From assembly GCA_001630475.1 (NCBI GenBank), contig KV419402.1:637691-701690 (forward strand): a stretch of DNA of 64,000 bases, given 5' to 3'. Position 1 is the first letter of the stretch, and each line of letters begins with the position of its first letter. Below the pieces are notes generated by a model, which saw only the letters and a list, made by a program, of their open reading frames with translations, did no database searches and was not told where the DNA came from. Origin of the DNA: Sistotremastrum niveocremeum HHB9708. Lineage: Eukaryota; Basidiomycota; Agaricomycetes; Sistotremastrales; Sistotremastraceae. A program made the position numbers and the translations under genes. This document shows positions 12,274 through 23,250 of the stretch, piece after piece.

Positions 12274-13015
12274 CTACATATTCGGGAAATCCTGCTTGGG
12301 AGCATCAGCCGTCCCAGACTCATACTTCCTCACCGGCTCCTTCGCAGCCTTCTCATCCGCCTTGAACTCCTCCACCTCGGGACTATCCATCAAACTCGGT
12401 ACCTTGTCCGCTTGCCATTTCTTGAAACTGAATCCCCAGCCGTCATGTGAATAATCTTTCTCGTTCGCTTGGTCTTTGTGATATTTGACTTGGATGAAAT
12501 CTGAGTCGAGGGTGTCGGGGTCGAGGGAGAGTGATACGAGGCCGTTTATGGTCGTTTCTTTGCCCAATCCTCTGAATTTCCAAAGCTACTCCAAAAAAAC
12601 CCATCAATCCCACATCTCGAACGAGGGAAAAAGAGGGAGAAGGACGCACCTGTTCATTCTTAAACTGAATCAAATCCCTATCATTCCTCACAACCTCCCA
12701 CCCCAAATTCTCACTCCTACTAAACAACTTGGGCAGCGCGAACCACTGCGCAGCCATCTTATATCGATCATTCGCATATACGAATTGATCGTCGTAGACA
12801 CAGTCTGGTGTATATCTCTTGACCCTCTCTACTGTAGGTTGGCATGAGTAGAGAGCTATTATGTCGTCCAAAAGGCTTTGGCGAGCGGGGGAGAGGGGGA
12901 GGGAGGAGGAGGGGTTGGGGTGATAATCTGCGGAGGTGGAGGTTTGGCGTGGTTCGAAGTTTTCGCCGGGTTGGCCGGATTGGTTTGGGAAGTGGACTTT
13001 GTCGGCATGAGACAT
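12274..13015 (-). CDS. NTF2-like conserved fungal protein
   Basis: Predicted 225-aa protein from two exons (13015-12650 and 12585-12274, 64-bp intron). The first 45 residues are disordered and Ser/Pro-rich. The rest has the hydrophobic and aromatic layout of SnoaL/NTF2-like folds: a helix ending ALYSCQP, then YTPDCVYDDQFVYANDRYKMAAQWFALPK, then a C-terminal strand with WGFSFKKWQADKVP and a charged tail. No enzymatic residues can be assigned. A palindromic CTTATATAAG at 13117-13126 lies about 100 bp upstream and may act as TATA box. It is convergent with ornithine carbamoyltransferase; no functional link is implied. Confidence 0.75.
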
Positions 13016-13126
13016 TATGGCGGCCGCGAAGGATCAAATAAAGATTTTCAAGTTAACAACAATGGACGCGGTGAAGATGGTGGGGGTTGTAAAGAACATC
13101 GTAAAGAACTCGGGAGCTTATATAAG

Positions 13127-14000
13127 AGCACAGACTGGCAGATAGGAGCTGATAGGAGCTCAAGAGAGTGAAGAACGAAAATCCGCTAGTGAATCATTCA
13201 ATGACGAATACAGTATCGTGCCAGTGGATCGATCCAACAACCAAACGATCGTTGCCTGACGCCCTTTATCGTTTTCGGTCTTCTCGGTGTTAGTGCAGGA
13301 GTCTTTATGGTGGAGAAGAGCTTGGAGATGTCGATGGTGAAGAGACGTAGGTCGTCATCGTTGAGTGCAAGCCTGAGAGATCTGCTGGGTCGGCAAAGGC
13401 CGCAGAGTTTGACTTTACGATGACACCCTTGTTGACAGTGCGTGGAATATTGATTGAACATTCAATTTTATACGTGGATTGTGATAGTGTCGATAAGAGG
13501 TTTAAAAGCGATTTTACTAGTAAGGGCCAGTACCAGAGGGAATAAAACCTTGAAATGCAAAACGGCGTCCCCATATTCACCTTGCCAGTGATATTAAATT
13601 TCATTGAGTTGAGTTGGGACATTATCTTGGATCTTCAAACGTGAGGCACCGACTAGATTGTTTCCCTATTAAAGCCTAACAGCCCTCCCATGGATTTGGT
13701 ACACCGCCTCTTCCTGATTGGGAGATCGTCCATGACTCTGTGCGAGACAAACAGCCACTCATTACATTCCATATCGTACACATACATGACCTGAAAAAAA
13801 GGGTAGCTACGGATGCATGTACGTACTGAACGAAGTATAACAATGACATTGTTGCCTCGCGCAAAGAGACGACCGATGATTCACTCAAGTCCAACAATTG
13901 TTAACAAACCCAACAAACCCTGATTTTTTTTGTATTTATTTATTTTCTCGTTGGGAAGCCCATATCCTGTCTTTCTTGTTATTGTCGAAAGACTCCGACC
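13127..14000. other. Intergenic region
   Basis: Short frames on the minus strand (13198-13897) have no recognisable domain or signal. The stretch is moderately AT-rich, with T-runs near 13925. No gene is supported. Confidence 0.4.
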
Positions 14001-14934
14001 TTAGTCGGTGGAGCTGAATACTCTGTCACCAGCATCAGGTACACCAATATTGGTGTTACAGGTATAAGATACATACTCAACAATCCATTCCTGCACAAAT
14101 GCACCATTGACGACTGATACACACTCACTGACTCCACCGGGACAAACTTCAGAGAGCTGGAAAGCGAGGCTGGCCTGCAATTATCAACGTGCTTGAGATG
14201 AGCTCATCTCAATGAGCGTGAGCTCGTACCCAATCGTCAAAGCATGCTTGAAGAGAGGTATCAGGTTGCGCATTGCCAATGGAGGTTTTGCAGGTTCCCA
14301 AGGATGCAAATTCAGCTGCGAAGGGGGCGAGGATGAAATCAGTGCCCGCTGAAGAACATCAGGCCGGTGATCAGACAGGTGAGAATCAGGTCAACAGTTG
14401 ATGACTGACCCAGTGAATTCAAATCTTCAGCCAAATCAAGACAGTCCGTTTCGCTGATCGGTACCGGCGGAGCCTCACATAAAGTCAAACCACCTGCCCG
14501 CGAATACCATAGTCATTACTAGTACATGCTTCTCAAAGTATCACGCCGAAGGAAACTTACATGTTTCACCACATGCACAGGGGGAAAAGATGCACTCGGC
14601 CGCAGAACGTGCCTCGAGAACATCTCGAAGCTTGATAACTGGGGCCGGAGCGATGATTGGAAAATTGCCGACGGGCAAACCAGTCTTCAACTCGGTGCGT
14701 TCAGCAGTCTGTCCACAGGTGACGGACGTGAAGTTGACGTGACGTCCTGACGGTGCCTTGACGAGCTCTGTCTTCGTAACGGTCGGGTTTGGGCAGAATG
14801 AGGCTCCGAGGGCCGCCGTCACTGTATAGCCACACGACCAGGCGATGTGAGCTCGATAAATCAGCCATAAACAGATTGAAATACTGACCAACGGAGGAGA
14901 GCAGAGCAAATGCGAGAACTTTGAGGAGAGCCAT
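14001..14934 (-). CDS. Small secreted-type Cys-rich protein, copy 2
   Basis: Predicted 227-aa secreted protein from five exons, beginning ATG at 14934 and ending TAA at 14001. A signal peptide of about 22 residues (MALLKVLAFALLSS followed by VVTAALGA) is interrupted by the first intron. The mature part starts SFCPNP. It has CACGETC, SETDC, GTCKTS, CFDDW and EVCPGG, and ends with a cysteine-bearing YTCNTNIG segment. The paralog at 8776-9642 shares the CxCGxTC and CFDDWAS blocks and two intron positions, but lacks this copy's intron in NSL-AGTDF and its longer C-terminus. The fold resembles small extracellular lectin-like or effector-like fungal proteins. Function unknown. Confidence 0.75.
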
Positions 14935-16580
14935 AGGATATGAAAGAGGATTTTGAAGTAAATCGCTACTGAGCGAGGTCCAATGTTGCGCTTTTTCAAG
15001 TAAAAAATCAAGGCACGAGAGGCACGTCGAGCTGTTTGCTTGGGACGAAGCTTGAGAAAGCGGGTCCAGAGCGTCCAAAGTGTTCGAGAAGGGAAACGGA
15101 GTTCCCAATACACCCAGTGGGTGGGCTGTGCAGCGGTGTCATGAAGCTGAGGGATGTACTTTGCAATCCGGAGAGGCTTTTTCCGCCGAGTTCAACTTCC
15201 AAAAATCCAGAAAAATGCAGGCGAAATATATTCGAGTCCGAGAGCACCTCGCTTGGAGTTGTAGAACGAAGCCAGGCTAAAAGTTCGATTTTCGTCCTGC
15301 GAACCAGAGAAGAATAGAATATATTTCAACAAAACCAGATTTTCGAGTACGAACACGTTCGTCCATGCCGATGAGAAAGTTCTCGGAAGGTCTTGAACTC
15401 AATGCCTGAGACAACGCCGATCAGAAAGCGATCTTCTTGATTTTGATTTCTCGGAGGAATTCGCGCTAGCAAATAAGACGGAGCCTTTGCTCTGTTCGAG
15501 CCAGATAAACGCTTGACCGTGCTTAGCACGGTAATAGATAAGAGACAGCTGAACGTATGGACACAAGGGACGTAGGGCCTCATCCGCGTTTGGAGCTTTT
15601 GCCAGCTCTTTTGCCCTCCTCCTTCAGATTCCTAGACGTCGAGAAGCAACTGCCCGCGTTATCGCGATGGTCTATGTAAGATTAAGGAGTGTTCGAAAGC
15701 CATGCGTCCTAGTGGCTAGTTGTCAGATACGAACTCAACCCGAGACTTCTTCAAGATTCGCCTGATGTTTGTACATCGATGGCTATTTTTGTATATCTGA
15801 CTCGGATGCATGGTGTTCCGAGAAAATTCTATCAGTTGTGTCATGAGGGGATAATGCCATGACCCGAGAAGCTCGTACAATGTGCTTTGCGTTCAAGTTG
15901 AAAGGGGCAGGCATGGTAACTAAGTATGTAGATAATCAGCCCGGGTACTGACCTATGTCCGAGGTAGATAATAGCCAGGATAGCATGTATCTAGCTCGAG
16001 AGGGTTAGCAGGTACATTATCAGGTGAGGATAGGATATGGTCTGGGCGAAAAGAAAGAGGACGGATGTACTCACAGATGTATCGGCTCAAGAGAATGGAT
16101 GGATCAGCGAGGATAGGAGAATATATAGAATAGGGTAGGAGAATGAGAATAGACTGAGATTGAGATCTCATATGTGGTCGTTGCCGACTGTGGCCCTGAG
16201 CGTCGGCAGAAGCAGTGAGAGAAGCGTCGGTGGGTTCCTCGACGCTTCGTCCCGACGGCGCAGGCACTGGCACCGACGCTTCTCATCGGCATCCTCGCCG
16301 TCGTCGATCCCCGAGCCATTCCCGCCGCGTCGCCCGGCTATCGCGCTCGCTGTACTCGACGACGAGGACGATGTAGGACGTCTGCCGAACCCCATACCCC
16401 AACATGTATATATATTTGAGAAGCTACAGATGAGTAGAGTACGAATATACAATCATATATTAACTGTTACTGATTACTATAGTCGATCGCGTACACAATA
16501 GCAGGAGGCCATGTTCTCAACTTTCTCAGTGGCAAACAACGTCACGTCATATGGAGTAAAACCGAATGCCAGCCTCTCAA
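14935..16580. other. Gene-poor intergenic region
   Basis: No supported gene. A GC-rich segment at 16190-16400 reads on the minus strand as a Ser/Gly/Asp/Arg-rich peptide starting at an ATG near 16397. Its low complexity makes coding uncertain. The remainder holds short unrelated frames. Confidence 0.35.
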
Positions 16581-16680
16581 CCAAATAGCTCAGTAGTTAA
16601 CCTGTAACCCCGGGATCTTCGAAAATGCGTTTTTAACACGTGTTCGATTCCTTGGCAGTCTTTTTCTTTTCTTTTTTCTT
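16581..16680 (+). repeat. tRNA-like pol III unit
   Basis: TAGCTCAGTAG (16586-16596) matches the pol III A box and GTTCGATTC (16642-16650) matches the B box. A run of T residues at 16661-16670 could terminate transcription. The acceptor, D and T stems do not pair as a cloverleaf, so this is not a functional tRNA gene. A decayed tRNA or a tRNA-derived SINE head is more likely. Confidence 0.4.
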
Positions 16681-17572
16681 CCTTCAAAACCTTCAAAGCC
16701 TCCAGCACGCAATCGCTCGTGTGCTCGAGGTCCGTTGGTTTTAATTTTTTGCGCTAGTAATTCTAATACGATATTCAGCATAACGTAACGAATATGTAAG
16801 AGACCCTTGTCTCAATGTCGTTGAGAAATCGCTGTTGTGGACACTCGACAATTCAGACTGGGACACTACGAGGTTTTTTTTGGAGCCTATTTTTGACGTC
16901 CCGGCGCATGTATTGTGTTAAGTACGACATTTTATACCCAAAGATAATCATTCCTGAGGACTAGTGTAGGTCTACGAGTCTGTAAATCGCAAACGGCGGC
17001 TGTCCGATGACATCATCCTTGTTTGTGTCTCTCGCATTTTTGGCTGCACGCGTTCAAGACACACATTTTCTTGTTACCGTAATCTATTCGATATCTTCTA
17101 TTGCCTGAAACTATACATCATGCTCTCAAACTCGTGTGGTCAGGTCTACATCCCTTTCGTCTGCAGACTTCATTAAGCGCCGTGCCTGTGCCAACCATCC
17201 TTGACAATGGCCTATATTTAGCTAAATCCTTCGACTTTATCAGCGAATACACACTCTACTAACCACTAATGCATCCGCCTTGACTCTCAGTTTCTTAGAA
17301 CATCCTCCCGTCACGTCCCTGCCACCCCTTGCATTTGACCGTGATCACGGGCATTTTGTCACGTCACGGTCACACGGCGCCTCGCCAACCGTATATTTTG
17401 TTGAATGCACGCTCTTGCTTCTCAAACTGTCAATTCAATGCATGAGAACCTTGGGAGACTCGAAAAAAGGGACTCTATCCTCTCACAGCAACGTAGTGAA
17501 ACATTCTCAGGTAATCTTGGCAATTTTTCAGATTTTTTCTCAAATTTTTGCTCGCATTTTTCGATTTTTCTG

Positions 17573-17589
17573 CCGGGGCTTCGCCCCGG
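17573..17589. repeat. GC-rich hairpin
   Basis: Perfect palindrome CCGGGGC-TTC-GCCCCGG: a 7-bp stem with a 3-nt loop, preceded by about 60 bp of T-rich DNA. Such hairpins occur near the 3' ends of Helitrons and other repeats, but the CTRR terminus expected of a Helitron is not clearly present. Confidence 0.35.
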
Positions 17590-17924
17590 ACCCCCTACTG
17601 TATGTATCTACCTAATACAATATATGACAGCTGTCATCTCACTCGAAGCTTCCCATACGCCATCCAGAGCCCTGTAAAGCCTGCCGCCGGGCTGTCCAAT
17701 GTCCATCCCGTCCCTAGCAGATGTCCGGTCGGCTCTTCTTGGTCAGGGTTATCTTGTTTGCCGGTTCCTGATCCATAGTTTTGGATGAACCGTAGTTTTG
17801 GTTCAACGTCCTTTGCCGAACGAAGCCCAAGCGGAGGGACCCGTTCGGTTCTTTGCGGAAGATTGTGCCGAAGAAGTCTTCACATGCGCTCGCTTGCCTT
17901 ACCTTCCAACTCGACATAAAGACT

Positions 17925-17980
17925 TCTCTTGTCTAAAGCGTTCGACGTCTGAAATGGCGGTTGTGGGTTCGATTCCCCGA
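17925..17980 (+). repeat. tRNA-Leu-like fragment
   Basis: GTCTAAAGCG (17931-17940) followed by GGGTTCGATTCCC (about 17965-17977) resembles the D-arm end and T-arm of a leucine-type tRNA, with a good B box. The 5' acceptor and anticodon stem cannot be built. Best read as a tRNA-derived repeat or pseudogene. Confidence 0.35.
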
Positions 17981-18040
17981 AGTTCTCTTTTGGAGTTTAT
18001 TCTAAATTTCGACTTCACATGTAACAATTGGCGAGCAGGC

Positions 18041-18340
18041 TAGTATTCGTTGGGTGCATCTGTTGGGTTGTAGGATGCATCGTGGGCTCAGTTCATGATG
18101 CATCTAGAGGGTGGTTTGCAGATAGGGTACGGGGTACACCACCGTTCCTGCCGGATATCGGATTGATATCCCGCGCGCGACTCTCCGAGCATTCCGCTCC
18201 GGATACCGCCTGATATCAGGCCGAGACCTTTTGATGCCAGATCATAAAATCAGGCGATATCGTTTTGAGGCGATATCACACAAGACCCTCGGCCTGGTCT
18301 CCTCTGATATCAGCTCTCAGCTGAGAGTCCTCCCGGATAT
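18041..18340. repeat. Palindrome-rich inverted repeat, left arm
   Basis: A cluster of GATGCATC motifs (18068-18115) followed by many GATATC motifs, with perfect short palindromes such as CCTGATATCAGG. The reverse complement of 19665-19960 shows the same order of blocks: GGATGCATC, TACACCACC, then GGC(C/T)GAGACC with TGAT(A/G)CCAG. The two arms are therefore divergent inverted copies. Confidence 0.45.
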
Positions 18341-19042
18341 CGCTCAGTATCCTCATGAGATGCCTTTAGATCACAGGATTTTCCTTTTTATTTATTTATT
18401 CCAGAATGGACGGCGCGCGAAATAAATAATAAATAGGCAATGGTATTCAGGTTTGCTATAGGAAAGTCTACAATACAATAGTTGGCGCAGATACAAGACC
18501 TCCTCTGCTGTATAACTCTACCCTTATCTCATTGTCTTCACCAGAACTGCTCTCACGCGACATCACTCTCACTCAAATCGACTCGACATGGGCATCCGCG
18601 AGGTGAAACCGAGTCTCTGCTGTGAGTTTGGGTAAGTGTTGGGATAAGTCATTGAAGATATCAAGTTGCGCACCTGATGTCAGCGCATGCTAGCCAATGT
18701 TCAAGAAAAGGAAGCTGTAAGGTGGCTGTCAGTGAGCCTTCGCCGGGGTGGAAGCCAGAGAGACGTTACCTTTGGTGGCTCGCCAGACGAGCAGGTTAAT
18801 TGTTGTCGACGGGATATAGTCAAAAACGGATCTCATTAGGGGTCAAAACAGAGAGCGCACTAAGAGAAGTAATAGAAGACGTCTTGTCGATCTTGCGGAG
18901 GGAAGAACGGGCACAAAGGTGAAGTCGTCGTTGAAGTGATGATGGAGAGTGTTCAGGCGGAGTTGGAAATTGCGGAACAAGACGTGCGCGCAAAGTTCAA
19001 CATCACGTGATGTTTAGGGCAGGCTTGGATGACTTCGGCACC
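18341..19042. other. Unassigned DNA between repeats
   Basis: No gene is supported. On the minus strand a short ATG frame near 18836 (hydrophobic, with LLVW) is followed by possible splice sites, but no in-frame continuation gives a recognisable protein. Confidence 0.3.
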
Positions 19043-19519
19043 GCTGCGTATAGTGTTTGCAAGTCAGGTCACTTAACCGCCAAATAACCGCGACTTAGCC
19101 GTAACTTAACCATTTGTGACCTAACCATGGTTAATGGTCATGGCTCAGAGCTAGTGGTCAAGTCACAGTCATAGACCTCCCCGAAATCCTTAACCGCTTG
19201 CCTTGACCAACATGGGTAGATCCTTGTCTACAGCCTTCCCCAGGCCTTCTGGTGTGTTCTGCTTGTCATATACATCATATATGAGGACCAATAACCTAGA
19301 TTAAGTGGTAAAAAGTGGAGATTTATGACTTTTTTGAGGTCATAACCGCAGTAACCGGTCAAAGTCAGGTCATGGTCACCCAATTTTGGCTTAACCGTGA
19401 CCGTTGGCGGTTATAGGTTACAGCAAAACCTGTTAACCATAACCGTGGTTTGGTTACGGTTAGGGCCTCCGAGGGGCCCATAACCTAACTTAACCTGACT
19501 TTCAAACACTAGCTGCGTA
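19043..19519. mobile_element. hAT-type MITE with target-site duplications
   Basis: A 461-bp element at 19051-19511 begins TAGTGTTTGCAAGTCAGGT. The reverse complement of its other end reads TAGTGTTTGAAAGTCAGGT, giving terminal inverted repeats of at least 19 bp with one mismatch. The 8-bp direct repeat GCTGCGTA lies immediately on both sides (19043-19050 and 19512-19519), the size expected of hAT transposases. The interior has no open frame of note and is filled with short AACCG/GGTTA-type subrepeats. A non-autonomous deletion derivative. The perfect target duplication suggests a fairly recent insertion. Confidence 0.85.
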
Positions 19520-19664
19520 CTTGCCGGTGAGCTGTTCCGCACGACGAACAGGCCCAAATTGAGGGCGGGTCGACGAAATCACACTGAGGGAGACCCAAGT
19601 AAGCTAATTCATTGAGTTTATTAAGTCATGGTACATCAGCTATGTTATGGTAGTGGTAAGCAAG

Positions 19665-19960
19665 GACTAGCTATTGATATGTATCTGGCGAGATTGGGAG
19701 ATATCACAGGGATATCGAGGGATATCCACGGGCATCTCGAAAGGTATCCCGAGTGCCGAGATCCGGCTGGTATCATTTTGGTCTCAGCCGATATGCGAAA
19801 TTCGATATCGTGGGAGGATTCGGCTCTGATATTTCTGGGCCCTCGGGCGGGATTGGTGGTGTAGGATGCATCCGTCACACGATGTCAGATGCATCCGGGA
19901 GAGCAGGTATTGATACGAGAGACTTAAAGTCATATATTATCTCGATAGCCAGCTAAAATG
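19665..19960. repeat. Palindrome-rich inverted repeat, right arm
   Basis: GATATC motifs (19698-19815) followed by GATGCATC motifs (19867-19900), the mirror-image order of the arm at 18041-18340. The pair encloses about 1.3 kb that contains the hAT MITE. May be the ends of an old TIR element or two copies of one repeat in opposite orientation. Confidence 0.45.
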
Positions 19961-21595
19961 TACCCCGAAAATGTACAGCTAGCTGGAAAATGTGTTACCT
20001 CCTAAGCTGCCAGCATTGAAAGGGGATTCAGTTCCATACGTGTGACGATGGGCAAGAAGATCGGACTTAGAATTTGAGCTCACCGCTGCGCTACGGCTAC
20101 CTTCGAAATGTCTCCGAAAACAAATTGGCGACTGCTGCTCATGCACTACGGACATGTGGATCCTCGATAATTCTGAAACGTTGTCTAGACCTTTCTCGGA
20201 GCGGAGTAGCAGCTTACTAGTATAAGCAGAGTCGATGGATGGAGAACGCTAGGACAGCCGCGGCTGTTGGAGGCACCAGATCTACGCTCACATCCACTTG
20301 CATGATTACTAAGGCTTCTGCAATTCTTCCCCTTCTTGGACCCGCCACTACCAATATGGTGCGCACTTTCACAGTCTACAGACTCTACACTGCATGTCCT
20401 TTCACTACTGGTGAGAAACTTCTCACCCGTATACGAATTCTCTTCTGGCCGAGACTCACTGTTGGGCATGGCTGCCGTAAGATTGCATTCGTACCTAATA
20501 TCTGGATCAGTGAGCCAGAATATAAGTAACAGACGGAAGCAGATGACTGGAAAAAGCAAGGGGAAGCGCAGTTGCCGAGGCGCCGAGGTCCGGCTTCGGA
20601 GCCGAAAGCGGCTTGGCAACCCGATGTCCGACTCCGAAGGCCAGCGCTGAGTGCTGAGCGCTGACCTCGTCGCTTCAGCCATCCTCATCTCCTTCGCGCT
20701 GTTCAACGTCCTCTTCTGCTTGGCTATTCTGAACAGAAATCTGGCAACGAATTCAGTAGGAGGTCAAAATGAAGACGACGAGCTACATGAACCAGCCCAT
20801 TTTCAACCTCCGCTTCTCCAGCTTAACTCTTCTCCACTCTCACCTGCGGATGGCCGCAGGGCTCGCTGTTTCGTGCAAACGTGACGAGTCGTTCTGGTGT
20901 TGGGGCATCCCGAGTCAAACGGCCAGTCACTCTCCCCCAGGAGCGTGGCTGGTCTACCAGTTTGTAGAGCTTAATGACGCGCAGGACCGGCTGCGTGGCC
21001 TTGTCGCAAGACGGGACACTTTCCCTCTGTTGAGGGGCAAGTAAAGCACGCATATCATAGCCGGGGTGTGGGCCGGAGGTTGAGAGCCTGCGGGCATCCC
21101 TCTGGATTCCTTGATTGTATGTCAGAAGAAGGTTTGCATCCGCACATGGCAAACGTCTTCTGCAGACGCTGAAGTTTCGCTCTCTTCCCCCATCTCGGTC
21201 TGGGGGAGCGAGCATCGAGTCAACTTCACAGCTTGCAACATATTGTATTGTCTGCTCCATCTTCTACCTCTATAGGCCAGAGTAACCTACCTATATCTCA
21301 GAAGAACCTTTGAGTATATACATAGCTTGGAAGCCTGGAAACAGTAAGCGCAGGTACTCTATGCAATCAAACTCTTGCCAAGACTCTTGCTCTCTTGACC
21401 TCTTGTTGATGCGTCGGACTCTCATAATGAGTTGTTCCTCATTTTTCCATAGTCATTACAACATTACTAGGTACAACACTAATATATGAAAGCGATTTTT
21501 GGTAGTGCGAGTATCGCACGATTAGACCAAATGTTATTAAAGTGGTGTTCTAATATTCCGAGTAAACGCCTGCCAGCGAGAGGCATACTGGTCAT
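19961..21595. other. Gene-poor region
   Basis: Long but unrecognisable frames occur, including a minus 173-codon frame at 20185-20706 and a plus frame at 20651-20884 with one hydrophobic stretch. Neither has a known domain or a clean splice context. No gene is supported. Confidence 0.35.
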
Positions 21596-23143
21596 TTATT
21601 GACCGACAGGTCCAGCGGGGAGGAGCTCGGGGCATCCGAAGGGAGTAGCGACGATGCTCAACAAAGTCTGGATGTTCTTCTTGAAGGTAGGGTTAGTGAC
21701 ATTGTTGAGAGTGTGGGGCAAGTTGTTAAGAACGAAGTCGGAGTAGGCAGCGTTGCACTATGAAAAGGAACAAATGTTAGTCACGGTCATCGCGATTTAA
21801 TGAAAAATGGAGGCATACATCGTTGTTGGGAGGATCGACGACATAGACGCCATTGACGTTAGCGCCGGGTTGGATAGTGTGAGGAGCGAGGATCTCAGCG
21901 GCGGTGTCGACGATGAAGTCGAATGTACCAGGGGAAGAACGACGGAACCAGTTAGGTGCGAAAGTCTGGTTTTGGAAGATCGAAGTCAAAGCCTGTTTGC
22001 TCAAGAGACCGTCCGTTCCTTGTCACAAAATTAGATCTCAATGACTAGGAGTCGGAATTTAGAGGCCTTACCGTTAGCAAAGAACGTGAGGATGAAAGCA
22101 GCTTCATTGTAGCTGGATGCGATACGGGAAGAGTGGAATGAGACGGTCGCGTCGGCGGCCTGAGCTTCCTGGAAGCGCTGGAACTTGAACTCTTGCATAA
22201 CTTTCATGTTGACGATGGAGGCGGGTCCATGGACCGGGTCGTCGTCTCCGAATTCCGCGATGGCGGAGAGGAACTGCGTTGAATGTCAGAAGGTGCACAT
22301 AAAGATAAAATAAAAGAAGACATACCTCGTCGAAGAGATCGATTTGGAAGTGGACGTCATCGCCGTTGTTGAAGTCTTGACGGGTCATGGAAACGTCACC
22401 TGCAGTTCGCGCTGAACTTCAACTCTTTCTCGTGAAGGTGACGGATTGGCACATACCTTCAAAGCGGTCATGCTTGGCAATACCACCCGGGGGAGCAGGG
22501 CCGTCGATCGCACCAGGAACGACGGGGATTTGAGGGGAGACCGAACCGATGGAGAGTTTGTTCAAGTAAGCGTTACCGCGGGCCATCTGTCAAATTTGCG
22601 TCAGGAACTTGGAAAGAACAACTTGGACTATTATCTTACCATGGAGAAACCGGCGAGGAAACCGGCGAGATCGCGATCCATGTTGAAACCTTCGCGAGTA
22701 CCGGCGAGGATTTCTTCGAAAGATGCGATACCGCTGATATGATGATGAGCCTCGTGAATATATGACGTGATGTTTAAGATACGTACTTGCGAGGAATATA
22801 TCCGTGGTTGGCCAGGGTGTTCAAGGCAGCTACACCAAGGTGTTATATTCGTGGCCAACAAATGTCCGTCCACAGTTTGACTTACGGCAAGGTCCACGCT
22901 GATCATTTGGTCCAGGTGCGATATAAGGGTGAGCGGCATCTACAGTAGAAAAGTTATCAATAAAATGACGAGTTGTGATTGTTGGAAACAATGCATACCA
23001 GGAACCTTCTTGATACCGACATCAGTGGATCGAGGAGGGAGGGTGATGATAACACCGCCGGCTGAGGAAGTAGCTGCGCCGAGAACAACGGTAGCAGAGA
23101 GGGAAGCAGCGATGAACGCGAAAGCTTTGAGTGTTCCGAACAT
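21596..23143 (-). CDS. Unspecific peroxygenase (heme-thiolate, long type)
   Basis: Secreted heme-thiolate peroxygenase of the heme haloperoxidase family (Pfam Peroxidase_2), using H2O2 to oxygenate aliphatic and aromatic substrates. Predicted 367 aa from nine exons, all junctions in phase. A signal peptide covers about residues 1-22. The heme ligand lies in PCP (C66). The magnesium/distal motif is EGD (155-157). The catalytic pair R230 and E237 has the seven-residue offset of the R189/E196 pair in the well-known Agrocybe enzyme. The set PCP-EGD-R-E marks the long subfamily. Two C-terminal cysteines (C315, C356) could form the long-type disulfide. N-glycosylation sequons are present (for example NQT, NVT). 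The TATA box lies about 100 bp upstream. Confidence 0.92.
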
Positions 23144-23242
23144 TTCGAGGTAGGCCTGAGATGTGTAGAAGATGAGGGGATGTAGACGAGGATGACTTGT
23201 CGGGAGACTGGTCGATGGAGAAAGTCTGTCTTCAACGGAGGT

Positions 23243-23250
23243 CTTTTATA
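23243..23250 (-). promoter_or_regulatory. TATA box of the peroxygenase gene
   Basis: TATAAAAG on the minus strand, 100 bp upstream of the peroxygenase ATG. A clean core-promoter match. Confidence 0.5.

Noticed and set aside
16170-16400. GC-rich Ser/Gly/Asp/Arg-rich minus frame
   Set aside because: Low complexity and no clear splice or family support; listed only as unassigned DNA.
18600-18960. Small minus-strand multi-exon membrane protein
   Set aside because: A hydrophobic ATG frame and splice-like sites exist, but no phase-consistent join gives a plausible protein.
20185-20706. 173-codon minus frame
   Set aside because: Opposite-strand frames of similar length overlap it, and no motif is recognisable.
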